A DNA stretch of 64,000 bases from Acidisoma sp. PAMC 29798. GTDB taxonomy: Bacteria; Pseudomonadota; Alphaproteobacteria; Acetobacterales; Acetobacteraceae. The DNA lies in assembly GCF_030252425.1 (NCBI RefSeq), contig NZ_CP126994.1, positions 1,364,001 through 1,428,000 on the forward strand. Reading direction: 5' to 3'. The notes under the pieces are model-generated. The model searched no databases. It worked only from the letters and a program-made list of their open reading frames with translations, and was not told where the DNA came from. The translations under genes were made by a program, and so were the position numbers. This document shows positions 32,690-42,893 of this stretch, piece by piece (within the stretch, counting starts at the first letter, position 1; each line of letters starts with the position of its first letter).

Positions 32690-34942
32690 ATGGTATTCGG
32701 TGACGGCAGGGCGGCGCAGGGTGGCATCGTGACCATCGGTGAAATCCTGGTCGAGATCATGGCGACCGAGCCTGGCCTCGGCTTCCGGGCGCCGATCGAC
32801 CTCGTCGGCCCCTTTCCTAGCGGCGCCACCGCCATCTTCATCGATCAGGTCGGCAAGCTGGGCTATCCCTGCGGCATCGTGAGCTGCGTCGGCAACGATG
32901 ACTTTGCGACCGTCAATGTCGAGCGCCTGCGCGCCGATGGCGTCGATGTCAGCGCCATCGAAATCGACCCCAACCAGGTCACCGGCAGCGCGTTCGTGCG
33001 TTATCGGCCGGATGGCAACCGCGACTTCGTCTACAACATCCGCAATAGCGCCTGCGGCCAGACGCGCCTAACCGAGGCCGGCTACGCCTTGCTGGAGCGC
33101 AGCGCCCATCTGCATGTCATGGGCTCGTCTTTGGCCTCCGAGCGGATCATCGCCGACACCAAGGCTGCCATCGCGTTGATCAAGGCGAAGGGCGGCACGG
33201 TGTCCTTCGATCCTAACCTGCGCAAGGAAATCCTCGGTGCGCCCGGCATGCGCGAGGCTTTGGTCGAGATGCTCGCCGCCTGCGACATCTTCCTGCCGAG
33301 CGGCGATGAACTCACGCTGCTCACCGAGGCGAAGACAGATGGCGGCGCCATCGCCGAGATCCTCGGCATGGGCGTCTCGGCCATTGTCGTGAAGCGCGGC
33401 GCTGGCGGTGCCAGCTATTATGACGGGCGGGATACGCTCTCCGTCCCGGCTTTCACGGTGACGGAGATCGACCCGACCGGCGCGGGGGACTGTTTCGGCG
33501 CCACCTTCATCACCTGTCGCCTGCAAGGGCGCGGCCCGATCGAATGCCTGCGTTACGCGGCGGCCTCCGGCGCGCTGGCCGTGACGCGGCGCGGCCCGAT
33601 GGAGGGCACCGCGACCTTCGCGGAACTGGACGCGCTGATCGCGGCCCAAAAGCCGGGTGCCGGCGGTGGCAATATCCTGGCCGAATTGGCGCCGGCCCGC
33701 GCCATGGGCCGGCCCTTCGGCATCACCTCGGTTTGCTCCGCGCATCCCCTGGTGATCGAGGCCGCGCTGATCCAATCCGCTGAGGACGGCACCACGGCGT
33801 TGATTGAGGCGACGTGCAATCAGGTCAATCAGCACGGCGGCTATACCGGCATGACGCCGGCGATGTTCCGCGACTATGTCTATGGCATTGCGGCCAAGGT
33901 CGGCTTCCCGATCGCGCGCATCCTGCTAGGCGGTGACCATCTCGGCCCCAATCCCTGGAAATCCTTGCCCGCCGAGGAAGCCTTTGCCGAAGCCGATATC
34001 ATGGTGGAGGCCTTCATCCGCGCCGGCTTCATCAAGATCCATCTCGATTGCAGCATGGGCTGCGCCGGGGAGCCTGTGGCGCTGGCCGATCAGGTAACGG
34101 CCGAACGCGCCGCGCGCCTGGCACTGATCGCCGAGCGGGTCGCGGCGGAGGTCGGCACCAAGCCGTATTACATCATCGGAACCGAGGTCCCGACGCCGGG
34201 CGGCGCCCTTGAAGCCAATCCGGAAACCGAGGTCACCGCGCCCGAGGCGCCGCTCGCGACCTATGCCATACATACACATATATTTATGTCTAATGGGCTT
34301 GGCGCGGTGCTCGACCGTGTTGTCGCCCTCGTCGTGCAGCCCGGCGTAGAGCACGGCAATGAAAGCGTATCGCGTTACGACTCCGTCGCCGCCAGGTCTC
34401 TGACGGCGGCGCTGACCCATCTGCCCGGCCTGATCTTCGAGGCGCATGCCACCGACTACCAGACGCCCAAGGCCCTGGCCGAACTGGTGCGGGACGGTTT
34501 TCCGATCCTGAAGGTCGGCCCCTCACTGTCCTTCGCCCTGCGCGAAGCCTTCTACGGCCTGGATGCCATTGCGGCGGTCCTCAAGCCCGAACCGGGCGTC
34601 GAGCCGCTGGCGTCGGTGATGGAGCGGTTGATGCTCCGTAACCCCAAGCATTGGGCGACGCATTACCATGGCGATGCCGCCGCCCTGAAGATTCTGCGCC
34701 ACTACAGCTATAGCGATCGCATTCGCTACTATTGGCCGGAGCCAGAGGCCGTCGCGGCGGTAGACGGGCTATTCGCTCGGCTGCAAGGCGTGACGATCCC
34801 CGAGCCGCTGGTTAGCCAATACCTGCCGCGCCTCTATGATCGCGTCGCCACCGGCGTTTTTGAAGCCACCGCCCACCGTCTGGCGATCGAAGCGGTGCGG
34901 GACGCATTGCGGCCCTATTCAGCGGCCTGCGCGCCTCGATAG
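32690..34942 (+). CDS. PfkB sugar kinase fused to GatZ/KbaZ-like aldolase subunit
   Basis: A 750-residue two-part protein. Residues 1-325 are a PfkB/ribokinase-type kinase: GPFPSGATAIFIDQVGKLGY near the start and the catalytic DPTGAGDCFGATF near residue 265. Residues 335-745 match GatZ/KbaZ, the non-catalytic subunit of class II tagatose-1,6-bisphosphate aldolase (LLGGDHLGPNPWK, VQPGVEHGNESV, EAHATDYQT, SDRIRYYWP). One protein could thus phosphorylate tagatose-6-phosphate or a similar ketose and support its cleavage. No GatY/KbaY catalytic partner is in the window. A short AT-rich patch lies at 34262-34296. Confidence 0.88.
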   Translation: MVFGDGRAAQGGIVTIGEILVEIMATEPGLGFRAPIDLVGPFPSGATAIFIDQVGKLGYPCGIVSCVGNDDFATVNVERLRADGVDVSAIEIDPNQVTGSAFVRYRPDGNRDFVYNIRNSACGQTRLTEAGYALLERSAHLHVMGSSLASERIIADTKAAIALIKAKGGTVSFDPNLRKEILGAPGMREALVEMLAACDIFLPSGDELTLLTEAKTDGGAIAEILGMGVSAIVVKRGAGGASYYDGRDTLSVPAFTVTEIDPTGAGDCFGATFITCRLQGRGPIECLRYAAASGALAVTRRGPMEGTATFAELDALIAAQKPGAGGGNILAELAPARAMGRPFGITSVCSAHPLVIEAALIQSAEDGTTALIEATCNQVNQHGGYTGMTPAMFRDYVYGIAAKVGFPIARILLGGDHLGPNPWKSLPAEEAFAEADIMVEAFIRAGFIKIHLDCSMGCAGEPVALADQVTAERAARLALIAERVAAEVGTKPYYIIGTEVPTPGGALEANPETEVTAPEAPLATYAIHTHIFMSNGLGAVLDRVVALVVQPGVEHGNESVSRYDSVAARSLTAALTHLPGLIFEAHATDYQTPKALAELVRDGFPILKVGPSLSFALREAFYGLDAIAAVLKPEPGVEPLASVMERLMLRNPKHWATHYHGDAAALKILRHYSYSDRIRYYWPEPEAVAAVDGLFARLQGVTIPEPLVSQYLPRLYDRVATGVFEATAHRLAIEAVRDALRPYSAACAPR

Positions 34943-35034
34943 GGCGCGTAATGGGTGCGGTGCAGCAAAAGCTCTGGCAAGCTGCGCCCAGCCGCATTAC
35001 TTCGGAGTCTTCGACGTCCAGAGGCGAGTGAGCG

Positions 35035-35808
35035 ATGGCTGCTTTCAATACCGAGACCGTCACCAAGGTGCATCACTGGACGGACCGTCTGTTCAGCTTC
35101 CAGACCACCCGTGACCCTGCCTTTCGGTTCCTGAACGGCCAGTTCACGATGATAGGCCTGGAAGTGGAAGGCCGCCCGCTGATGCGGGCCTATAGCCTCG
35201 CCAGCGCAAATTACGAGGAAGGGCTGGAGTTTCTGAGCATCAAGGTGCCGGACGGCCCGCTGACCTCGCGCCTCCAGAATATCAAAGAAGGCGACACCAT
35301 CCTGGTCGGCCGCAAGCCGGTCGGCACGCTGGTCGCTGACAGTCTGCTGCCGGGCAAGACGCTGTATCTGCTCGGCACCGGCACCGGGCTCGCGCCGTTC
35401 ATGGCGATCATCAAGGACCCGGATATCTATGAGCGGTTCGAGCGCGTGGTGCTGGTGCATGGCGTGCGCCAGGTCGCGGAACTCGCCTATGCCGACTACA
35501 TCCAGAAAGACCTGCCGTCCGACGAACTGATCGGCGACGTCGTCAATGGCCGCTTGCTCTATTATCCCACTGTGACGCGTGAACCCTTCCGCAACCGGGG
35601 ACGTCTGACGGATCTGATCGTCAGCGGCACGCTCGCCGCCGACCTCGGGCTGCCCAAGATTTCCAAGGAAGACGATCGGTTCATGCTCTGCGGCAGTCCC
35701 GAAATGCTGGTGGACATGACCGCCTGGCTGCGCGCCGAGGGCTTCTCGGAAGGCAGCCATACGACACCGGCCGAATTCGTGGTCGAGAAGGCATTCGTGG
35801 AGAAGTAG
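35035..35808 (+). CDS. fpr: Ferredoxin-NADP reductase
   Basis: A 257-residue bacterial-type Fpr. The FAD-binding motif RAYSLASAN is near residue 50, and the NADP site LGTGTGLAPFMAI near residue 115; the protein ends in the usual aromatic-free bacterial tail (VEKAFVEK). It exchanges electrons between NADPH and ferredoxin or flavodoxin and is often part of the oxidative-stress response. A GAGGCGAG ribosome-site-like stretch precedes the ATG. It is followed closely by an MFS gene in the same direction. Confidence 0.93.
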   Translation: MAAFNTETVTKVHHWTDRLFSFQTTRDPAFRFLNGQFTMIGLEVEGRPLMRAYSLASANYEEGLEFLSIKVPDGPLTSRLQNIKEGDTILVGRKPVGTLVADSLLPGKTLYLLGTGTGLAPFMAIIKDPDIYERFERVVLVHGVRQVAELAYADYIQKDLPSDELIGDVVNGRLLYYPTVTREPFRNRGRLTDLIVSGTLAADLGLPKISKEDDRFMLCGSPEMLVDMTAWLRAEGFSEGSHTTPAEFVVEKAFVEK

Positions 35809-35818
35809 GAAGGCGGGG

Positions 35819-37066
35819 GTGGATCAGAGCCGGCCAGAGAGCGTCACCGCCACGGTTCGCGAGGCGGTCGCGCTGATCGAGCACGGATCGCCGGCCTTCA
35901 TTCGCACCACCTTGGCGCTGTTCACCGCCGGCTTTTCCACCTTCGCCCTGCTTTATTCCATCCAGCCACTGCTGCCGGTCTTTACCCGAACCTTCCATGT
36001 CTCCGCCGCCGGCTCCAGCCTCGCCCTGTCACTCACAGCCTGCCTCATGGCCGTCTCCTTGCTCGGTGCGGGCGCCATTTCCGAGACCTTCGGTCGCAAG
36101 CCGATCATGGTCGCCTCGGTGTTCTTATCCTCCGTCTTGATGGTGATTTCGTCCTTGGTTCCGACCTGGGGCGAGTTCTTGTTCGTGCGCGCCCTGATGG
36201 GCCTCACGCTGAGCGGCCTTCCGGCGGTGGGAATGGCCTATGTCGCGGAGGAGATGCATCCGCGCTCGATCGGCCTGTCGATGGGCCTCTATATCGGCGG
36301 CAACGCCCTCGGCGGCATGACGGCGCGGCTGCTGATCGGCGTGCTGGCCGACCATGGTGGCTGGCGCATCGGCATCTTCGCGATCGGCATTTTCTCGCTC
36401 CTCGGCAGCCTCCTCTTCTGGCGCATCCTGCCGCCGTCGCGGAACTTTCGCAGCCGTCGCTTCTCGGTCTCGGCCCTGGCAGAAGCTTTCGCGGGCCATC
36501 TGCGCGATGAGGGGCTGCTGCTGCTGTTTGCGGAGGGGTTCCTGCTGATGGGCGGCTTCGTCGCCATCTATAATTACCTCGGCTATCGGCTGCTCGCGCC
36601 GCCCTTCAGCCTGAGCCAAGCCGAGGTCGGGCTGATCTTCTGCGCCTATATCGTTGGCATCTTCAGTTCGGCCTGGATGGGCAATCTGGGTAACAAGCTC
36701 GGCCGCCGTCGCGTGCTGTGGGTGGGGTTCGCCATCATGGCGCTGGGCACCGGCTTGACGGAGACGCAGAGCCTGACGCTCGTCATCCTGGGTGTCTTGC
36801 TCGTGACCTTCGGGTTTTTTGGCGCCCATTCCATTGCCAGTGGCTGGATCGGCCAGCGTGCGCGCCATGCCAAGGCGCAGGCTTCGTCGCTGTATCTGTT
36901 CTTCTATTATCTCGGGTCCAGCGTCGTCGGCACCTTAGGGGGCGTCTTCTGGGGCCATTTCGGCTGGACGGGCGTCACCGGCATGACCGGGACGCTGATC
37001 CTCATCGGTCTGCTGATCTCCATCCGGCTGAGCTATATCCAGCCCTTGGCGCCGGTCGCCCGTTAG
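35819..37066 (+). CDS. MFS transporter (YnfM-like drug efflux family)
   Basis: A 415-residue membrane protein with a GTG start 10 bases after the fpr stop and an AGGAAGG site. About twelve membrane segments are visible. The loop 2-3 motif is present as ISETFGRKPIM, and the second-half equivalent as GNLGNKLGRRRVL. The overall pattern (YSIQPLLPVFTRTF at the start, SIASGWIGQRA in the second half) resembles YnfM and related exporters. The cargo is unknown; the link with fpr may be only shared transcription. Confidence 0.88.
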   Translation: MDQSRPESVTATVREAVALIEHGSPAFIRTTLALFTAGFSTFALLYSIQPLLPVFTRTFHVSAAGSSLALSLTACLMAVSLLGAGAISETFGRKPIMVASVFLSSVLMVISSLVPTWGEFLFVRALMGLTLSGLPAVGMAYVAEEMHPRSIGLSMGLYIGGNALGGMTARLLIGVLADHGGWRIGIFAIGIFSLLGSLLFWRILPPSRNFRSRRFSVSALAEAFAGHLRDEGLLLLFAEGFLLMGGFVAIYNYLGYRLLAPPFSLSQAEVGLIFCAYIVGIFSSAWMGNLGNKLGRRRVLWVGFAIMALGTGLTETQSLTLVILGVLLVTFGFFGAHSIASGWIGQRARHAKAQASSLYLFFYYLGSSVVGTLGGVFWGHFGWTGVTGMTGTLILIGLLISIRLSYIQPLAPVAR

Positions 37067-37080
37067 GATGATCGTTGTGC

Positions 37081-37127
37081 CGGGACTTGATCCGCGCACC
37101 ATTGCGAAGGTGCGCGGATCAAACCCG
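37081..37127. repeat. Family B palindrome, short copy between convergent genes
   Basis: TTGATCCGCGCACC (37087-37100) and GGTGCGCGGATCAA (37109-37122) form a perfect 14-base stem with an 8-base loop, lengthened by CGGG/CCCG outside. It lies between the convergent MFS and ilvC genes and could end transcription from both sides, although no T-run is attached. Confidence 0.75.
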
Positions 37128-37135
37128 ATCGCCGC

Positions 37136-38194
<1,059 letters not shown>

Positions 38195-38710
38195 TTAAAT
38201 AATCGTGCGGGTGCCGCGCGCGATGGCGGCGGCGCCGCTGCGCGAAATCTCCAATAGACCAAGCGGTCGCATGAGGTCCAAGAAGGCGTCGATCTTGTCC
38301 GTGGCGCCCGTCAGTTCAAAGACGAAGCTTTCGACTGTGGTATCCACGATCTTGGCGCGGAAGGCGTCTGCGATGCGCAGCGCTTCCATCCGCGCGTCGC
38401 CCCGGCCACCGACCTTGATCAGGGCCAGCTCCCGCGAGACATGCGGACCCTCATTCGTCAAATCCGACACGCGATGCACCGGCACGATGCGATTGAGCTG
38501 GGCCTTGATCTGCTCGATCACCTGTTCGGTGCCGCGCGTCACCACGGTAATGCGGCTGCGCCCTTCCTCATCTACCGGCGCGACGGTGAGGCTGTCGATA
38601 TTGTAGCCACGGCCTGAGAACAGGCCGATGACGCGGGCGAGCACGCCAGCCTCGTTCTCCACCAGCACGGCAATGGTCGCCGAGCGCATGGTTCCGGTCT
38701 CGCCGCTCAT
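38195..38710 (-). CDS. ilvN: Acetolactate synthase small (regulatory) subunit
   Basis: A 171-residue protein with an N-terminal ACT domain (IAVLVENEAGVLARVIGLFSGRGYNI) that senses valine and a C-terminal half ending in the usual PLGLLEISRSG region. It activates and confers feedback control on the large subunit encoded just upstream. Its ATG lies at the end of the ilvB coding region (overlap by one base), so the two subunits are translated together. The ilvH name is also used for this type. Confidence 0.96.
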   Translation of the reverse strand: MSGETGTMRSATIAVLVENEAGVLARVIGLFSGRGYNIDSLTVAPVDEEGRSRITVVTRGTEQVIEQIKAQLNRIVPVHRVSDLTNEGPHVSRELALIKVGGRGDARMEALRIADAFRAKIVDTTVESFVFELTGATDKIDAFLDLMRPLGLLEISRSGAAAIARGTRTII

Positions 38711-40506
38711 TACACCAGCACCATACCGGCATTGGTGACTTCCGCATTGTCGCGGTTCTTGTCTGGACCGAGCAGCATTTCATTATGCGCGGCGCCGGAG
38801 GGGATCATGGGATAGACGTTCTCGCCCTGATCGACGGAGATATCGGCGATCACCGGCTTGTCGCTGGCGATCATCTCCAGAATGACACGGTCGAGGTCAT
38901 CGATCGTCTGGGCGCGCAAGCCAACGCCATGGAAGCTTTCAGCAAGCTTCACGAAATCCGGCAGGGACTGGCTGTAGCTTTCCGAATAGCGGCTGCCGTG
39001 CAGCAACTCCTGCCACTGGCGAACCATGCCCATATATTGGTTGTTCAGGATGAACACCTTCACCGGCAGGCGATATTGCGCCAGCGTGCCCATTTCCTGA
39101 ATGTTCATCAGGATGGAGGCTTCGCCCGCGATATCGATCACCAGCGCATCTGGATGGGCGATCTGCACGCCCATGGCGGCGGGCAGGCCATAGCCCATGG
39201 TGCCGAGGCCACCGCTGGTCATCCAGTGGTTCGGCTCTTCGAAGCCGAAATGCTGGGCGGCCCACATCTGGTGCTGGCCGACTTCCGTGGTGATGAAGGT
39301 CTCGCGTCCGCTCTGCCGCGTCAGCTCATACAGGCGCTTGACGGCATGCTGCGGCTTAATGATGCCGCCGCGCTCGCGCGTCTGCACGAACGCGAGGCTC
39401 TTCTTCTCGCGCCAAGTGTCGATCTGCCGCCACCAGGTGGTCAGTGCCGCGCGATCGGGATGGGCCGTCTCGGCGCGGATCAGGTCCAGCATGGCGCGCA
39501 TGGCGAGGCCTGCATCACCCACCACGGGCACATCGACCAGGATGTTCTTGTTGATGTTGGAGGCGTCGATATCGACGTGGATCTTCTTCGAGTGCGGGCT
39601 GAAGGCATTGAGGCGACCGGTCACCCGGTCATCGAAGCGGGCACCGATATTGATGAGCAGGTCGCAGCCGTGCATCGCCATATTGGCTTCGTAGGTGCCG
39701 TGCATGCCCAGCATCCCGAGGAAATGCGGGTCGCTGGCGGGCAGCGCGCCGAGGCCCATCAGCGTATTGGTGCAGGGGATATTCGTCTCAGCGACCAGTT
39801 CGCGCAGCGCGGCCGAGGCATCGGGACCCGCGTTGATGATGCCGCCGCCGGTATACAGCACGGGCCGCTTGGCAGCGCGGATGAGGGCGACGGCCTTGGC
39901 GATCTGCGCGCCATCCGGCGTGCTTGCGGGCCGGTAGCTGCGATGCGGCGTCGTCGCTGCCGCCACATAGGGCGCCGGCTTGATGAGGATGTCCTTGGGC
40001 AGGTCGATCACCACTGGCCCAGGGCGGCCGCTGCGCGCGACATAGAAGCCCTCATGCACGATGCGGGCGAGATCCTCGGACTTTTTGACCAGGTAATTGT
40101 GCTTGGTCGCGGGGCGGGTGATGCCGACCGTATCCGCTTCCTGAAAGGCGTCGTTGCCGATCAAATGGGTCGGCACCTGGCCCGTCAGGCACACCACGGG
40201 AATGGAGTCCATCAGCGCATCGACCAAGCCGGTGACGGCATTGGTGGCGCCGGGGCCGCTCGTCACCAGAACCACGCCGACGCGGCCGGTGCTGCGGGCA
40301 TAGCCCTCGGCGGCATGAACCGCCGCCTGCTCATGGCGGACGAGGATGTGGCGAATGGCATTCTGCTGAAACAGGGCGTCATAAATCGGCAGGACGGCAC
40401 CGCCCGGATAGCCGAAGATAACCTCTACGCCCTGCTCCTTGAGTGCGCGCAAAAGAACCTGCGCGCCGGAGGCGGGGAGTTCGGTCGTCGGGATCGGGGC
40501 GTTCAT
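38710..40506 (-). CDS. ilvB: Acetolactate synthase large (catalytic) subunit
   Basis: About 598 residues from the ATG at 40506; the ORF runs 27 codons further up into the miaA end, which I judge not translated. The thiamine-diphosphate glutamate lies in VRHEQAAVHAAEGYAR, the FAD-binding middle domain starts near residue 190, and the cofactor motif GEASILMNIQE with NNQYMGMVRQWQ is near the C-terminus. It joins pyruvate to pyruvate or 2-ketobutyrate in the first common step of branched-chain amino acid synthesis. It follows miaA after 77 bases; no leader peptide rich in branched residues is seen there. Confidence 0.97.
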   Translation of the reverse strand: MNAPIPTTELPASGAQVLLRALKEQGVEVIFGYPGGAVLPIYDALFQQNAIRHILVRHEQAAVHAAEGYARSTGRVGVVLVTSGPGATNAVTGLVDALMDSIPVVCLTGQVPTHLIGNDAFQEADTVGITRPATKHNYLVKKSEDLARIVHEGFYVARSGRPGPVVIDLPKDILIKPAPYVAAATTPHRSYRPASTPDGAQIAKAVALIRAAKRPVLYTGGGIINAGPDASAALRELVAETNIPCTNTLMGLGALPASDPHFLGMLGMHGTYEANMAMHGCDLLINIGARFDDRVTGRLNAFSPHSKKIHVDIDASNINKNILVDVPVVGDAGLAMRAMLDLIRAETAHPDRAALTTWWRQIDTWREKKSLAFVQTRERGGIIKPQHAVKRLYELTRQSGRETFITTEVGQHQMWAAQHFGFEEPNHWMTSGGLGTMGYGLPAAMGVQIAHPDALVIDIAGEASILMNIQEMGTLAQYRLPVKVFILNNQYMGMVRQWQELLHGSRYSESYSQSLPDFVKLAESFHGVGLRAQTIDDLDRVILEMIASDKPVIADISVDQGENVYPMIPSGAAHNEMLLGPDKNRDNAEVTNAGMVLV

Positions 40507-40583
40507 GATCACGTCCTCGGGTTCTGCCAAATCAGGATTGGCGGGGATAACGGGGGCGGTAATGACCCCGCTAAACCCAGGCG

Positions 40584-41591
40584 TCAACCGGGTTCGCGAA
40601 TAAACCGTGTCAGATCTGCTATTCCGCTTTCCGAAAGTTGCGCGGGACCCGCGATTTGCGCATGGATCATATGCAACTGGTCCGTTTCGGCCAGTTCATG
40701 GTGACGAAACCAGGTCGTCTGCCGCTTGATGTAGTGGCTGGTATTGGCGATGGCGCGTGAGCGGGCAGTATCGAGCGTCATCTCCCCGCGCAGATGCGCC
40801 GCGAGTTCCGGCACGCCATGCGCCCGCATCGCGGGCAGGCTCTCGTCCAACCCCTGTTCGACCAGGGCCGCGACCTCATCCAGCGCGCCGGTCATCAGCA
40901 TCGTGTCGAAGCGCTGCGTCGCCGCGGCCTGAAGGGCTGCGCGTGGGGGATCGATGTGGATGGCGCGGAAACGCCAGGGCGGGGGCGGCAGGCTGCTGAG
41001 GCGCCGCCATTCGTCCAAGCCGCGCCCGGTGCTGAGCCACACCTCATAGGCGCGTGCGATGCGCTGCCCATCCGTGGGCGCGATCAAGGCGGCTGTTTCA
41101 GGGTCATGGGCCGCGAGTTCCGCATGCAATCCTTCCGGCCCGAGGGTAACGAGGGCCGCCCGCGCTTCGGTGCGCGCCGCCGGATCGATCGGCGGAATAT
41201 CGGACAGGCCGTGGCGTAGTGCCGAAAAATAGAGGCCGGTGCCGCCGCACAGGATCGGCAGTAAGCCGCTCGCATGGGCTTCCGCCATGGCGGTCAGCGC
41301 CGCCTCCCGCCACCAAGCGACATGGCCCGGCTCGCGGGCCGGGCGAATGCCATACAGGGCGTGCGGAACACGGGCTTCGTCTTCCTCGGTCGGCCGCGCC
41401 GTGAGCACGCGCAGCTCGTGATAGATCTGCATCGAATCCGTATTGATCACCATGCCGCCGATGCGCTCGGCGAGGATGAGCGCGAGGGCGGATTTGCCGC
41501 TGCAGGTGGGGCCGGCGAGAAACAGCGCCAGCGGAAGCTGCGACCTCAGCGGTGTGGACAATGCCCCGTCAGGATCAACGGTCTCCTGCAT
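40584..41591 (-). CDS. miaA: tRNA dimethylallyltransferase
   Basis: A 335-residue enzyme. The P-loop LAGPTCSGKSALA lies near residue 27, followed by VINTDSMQIYHELRVLTARP and the conserved PILCGGTGLYFSAL. The KRQTTWFRH motif near the C-terminus is also typical. It adds a dimethylallyl group to adenosine 37 of tRNAs that read codons starting with U. It is divergent from serB, 92 bases apart, and is followed by the ilv genes on the same strand. Confidence 0.96.
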   Translation of the reverse strand: MQETVDPDGALSTPLRSQLPLALFLAGPTCSGKSALALILAERIGGMVINTDSMQIYHELRVLTARPTEEDEARVPHALYGIRPAREPGHVAWWREAALTAMAEAHASGLLPILCGGTGLYFSALRHGLSDIPPIDPAARTEARAALVTLGPEGLHAELAAHDPETAALIAPTDGQRIARAYEVWLSTGRGLDEWRRLSSLPPPPWRFRAIHIDPPRAALQAAATQRFDTMLMTGALDEVAALVEQGLDESLPAMRAHGVPELAAHLRGEMTLDTARSRAIANTSHYIKRQTTWFRHHELAETDQLHMIHAQIAGPAQLSESGIADLTRFIREPG

Positions 41592-41683
41592 AGTGGATGG
41601 TCTCCTTCACTCCGGCGCCGATAGGCGGCCCTGCGCCGCGTGGCCTTGCTTTGAAGGGGCCGCGCGGCCAGTCTGCGCGCCCC

Positions 41684-42559
41684 ATGCGCTATGTCCTCAC
41701 CCTCGTTGCCGCCCGGTCCTCAACAAGCCTCACCCCTGCCATGATCCGCAGGGTAGGGGAAGCCGTGCGCGGCGACCCCTTCATAAGCTTAAATGATGGG
41801 GAGGCTGCGGATATCCCGTGCGCCGACCCGCCCGATTCCATCGCCATTCAGCAGGCGCTCGAAAATGCGCCGGTGGATTGGATCGTCACCAAAGCGCGCG
41901 GTCGTCGCAAGGGACTTCTGGTGGCGGACATGGACAGCACGATCGTGTCGAGTGAGACGCTGGATGAGTTGGCCGCCTTCGCCGGCGTCAAAGCCGAGAT
42001 CGAGGCGATCACCCAACGCAGCATGAATGGCGAGATCGATTTCGCGGAGGCTTTGCGCGCGCGCGTGTCGATGCTGCGCGGCCTCAACCTCGATGCTTTG
42101 GAGAAGACCTGGAAGCAGACGCGCCTGACGCCGGGTGCGATGGAACTGGTGGCGACCATGCGCGCCCATAACGCGCTGACGGCTCTCGTTTCCGGCGGGT
42201 TCACGTTCTTCACCGCCAAGGTCGCGGCGCTGGTGGGTTTCGATCAGCACCACGCGAATGTTCTGCTCGATGATGGCACGGCGCTGACCGGTGAGGTCGG
42301 CGAGCCCATCCTCGACCGCGACGCTAAGAAGCACACCTTGGTTCGTCTGGCGGAGGAGCGTGGCCTTAAGCCGCATGCGACGCTCGCGGTGGGCGACGGT
42401 GCCAATGATCTGGCGATGTTGCGCGTGGCAGGGTTGGGCGTGGCCTTCCACGCTAAGCCGATCGTCGCGCGGGAAGTGAAGGCGCGTGTCGATCATGGTA
42501 ATCTTCGCGCATTACTCTTCGCCCAGGGCTACCCCGCGAGCGCCTTCGCGAAACAGTAA
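41684..42559 (+). CDS. serB: Phosphoserine phosphatase
   Basis: About 291 residues from the ATG at 41684 (MRYVLTLVAAR); the frame is open further up without conserved residues. An N-terminal ACT-like part is followed by the HAD catalytic motif VADMDSTIVSSETLDE near residue 85, motif II in TALVSGGFTFF and motif III/IV in LAVGDGANDLAML. It makes L-serine from phosphoserine. The next gene starts 12 bases downstream. Confidence 0.96.
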   Translation: MRYVLTLVAARSSTSLTPAMIRRVGEAVRGDPFISLNDGEAADIPCADPPDSIAIQQALENAPVDWIVTKARGRRKGLLVADMDSTIVSSETLDELAAFAGVKAEIEAITQRSMNGEIDFAEALRARVSMLRGLNLDALEKTWKQTRLTPGAMELVATMRAHNALTALVSGGFTFFTAKVAALVGFDQHHANVLLDDGTALTGEVGEPILDRDAKKHTLVRLAEERGLKPHATLAVGDGANDLAMLRVAGLGVAFHAKPIVAREVKARVDHGNLRALLFAQGYPASAFAKQ

Positions 42560-42571
42560 GGAGCCTCCGCC

Positions 42572-42838
42572 ATGAGCAGCACGCCGGTACGCGATTGGGT
42601 CCATCCGCGCCTGACCGCTATGGTGGCGGAAGCTGTGGCCGGCGGCATGGACCGCCTGGCCGTGGTGGCGGTGATCACCGACCTGATCGCGGGTGGCGAG
42701 TTCAACACGGTGGCTTTGGCGGAAGATCCGGTGAACACGCCCGTCTCCGACATCGCGCATGAGCCGATTGCCGAGTCCGCTTTGCCGATTGATCGCGGCA
42801 GTTGGTTTCAGGGCGGCTTTTCAGCCGAAGGGCAGTAA
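42572..42838 (+). CDS. Hypothetical protein, 88 residues
   Basis: A small protein that I do not recognise. It starts after an AAGGAG ribosome site 12 bases beyond serB, so it is probably co-translated. Residues 1-50 look helical (LTAMVAEAVAGGMDRLAVVAVITDLIAG), and the rest is acidic and loop-like with aromatic residues at the end (GSWFQGGF). No membrane segment or metal motif is seen. Position suggests only a shared transcript with serB. Coding use matches the region. Confidence 0.75.
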   Translation: MSSTPVRDWVHPRLTAMVAEAVAGGMDRLAVVAVITDLIAGGEFNTVALAEDPVNTPVSDIAHEPIAESALPIDRGSWFQGGFSAEGQ

Positions 42839-42855
42839 TCACACCATCGTCTCAC

Positions 42856-42885
42856 GGCGGATGACGCTTCGCTTAGCCGCCCTAC
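42856..42885 (+). repeat. Family A intergenic palindrome, single unit
   Basis: GGCGGATGACGCTTCGC followed by TTAGCCGCCCTAC. It lies between the convergent small hypothetical gene and truA, in the same orientation as the unit at 5531. Confidence 0.8.
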
Positions 42886-42893
42886 AGGGTTAG

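Noticed and set aside
32690-34942. Kinase-aldolase fusion as a sequencing frameshift artefact joining two genes
   Set aside because: One open frame runs through both modules with a smooth linker and no internal start or ribosome site at the junction, so a real fusion is the simpler reading.
40506-40587. Upstream extension of ilvB into the end of miaA
   Set aside because: The extra 27 codons have no conserved residues, and MNAPIPTTELP is the usual type of start.
38785-40704. Open frame of 639 codons on the plus strand opposite ilvB
   Set aside because: It lies fully against the conserved ilvB gene and has no recognisable motif; shadow frame.
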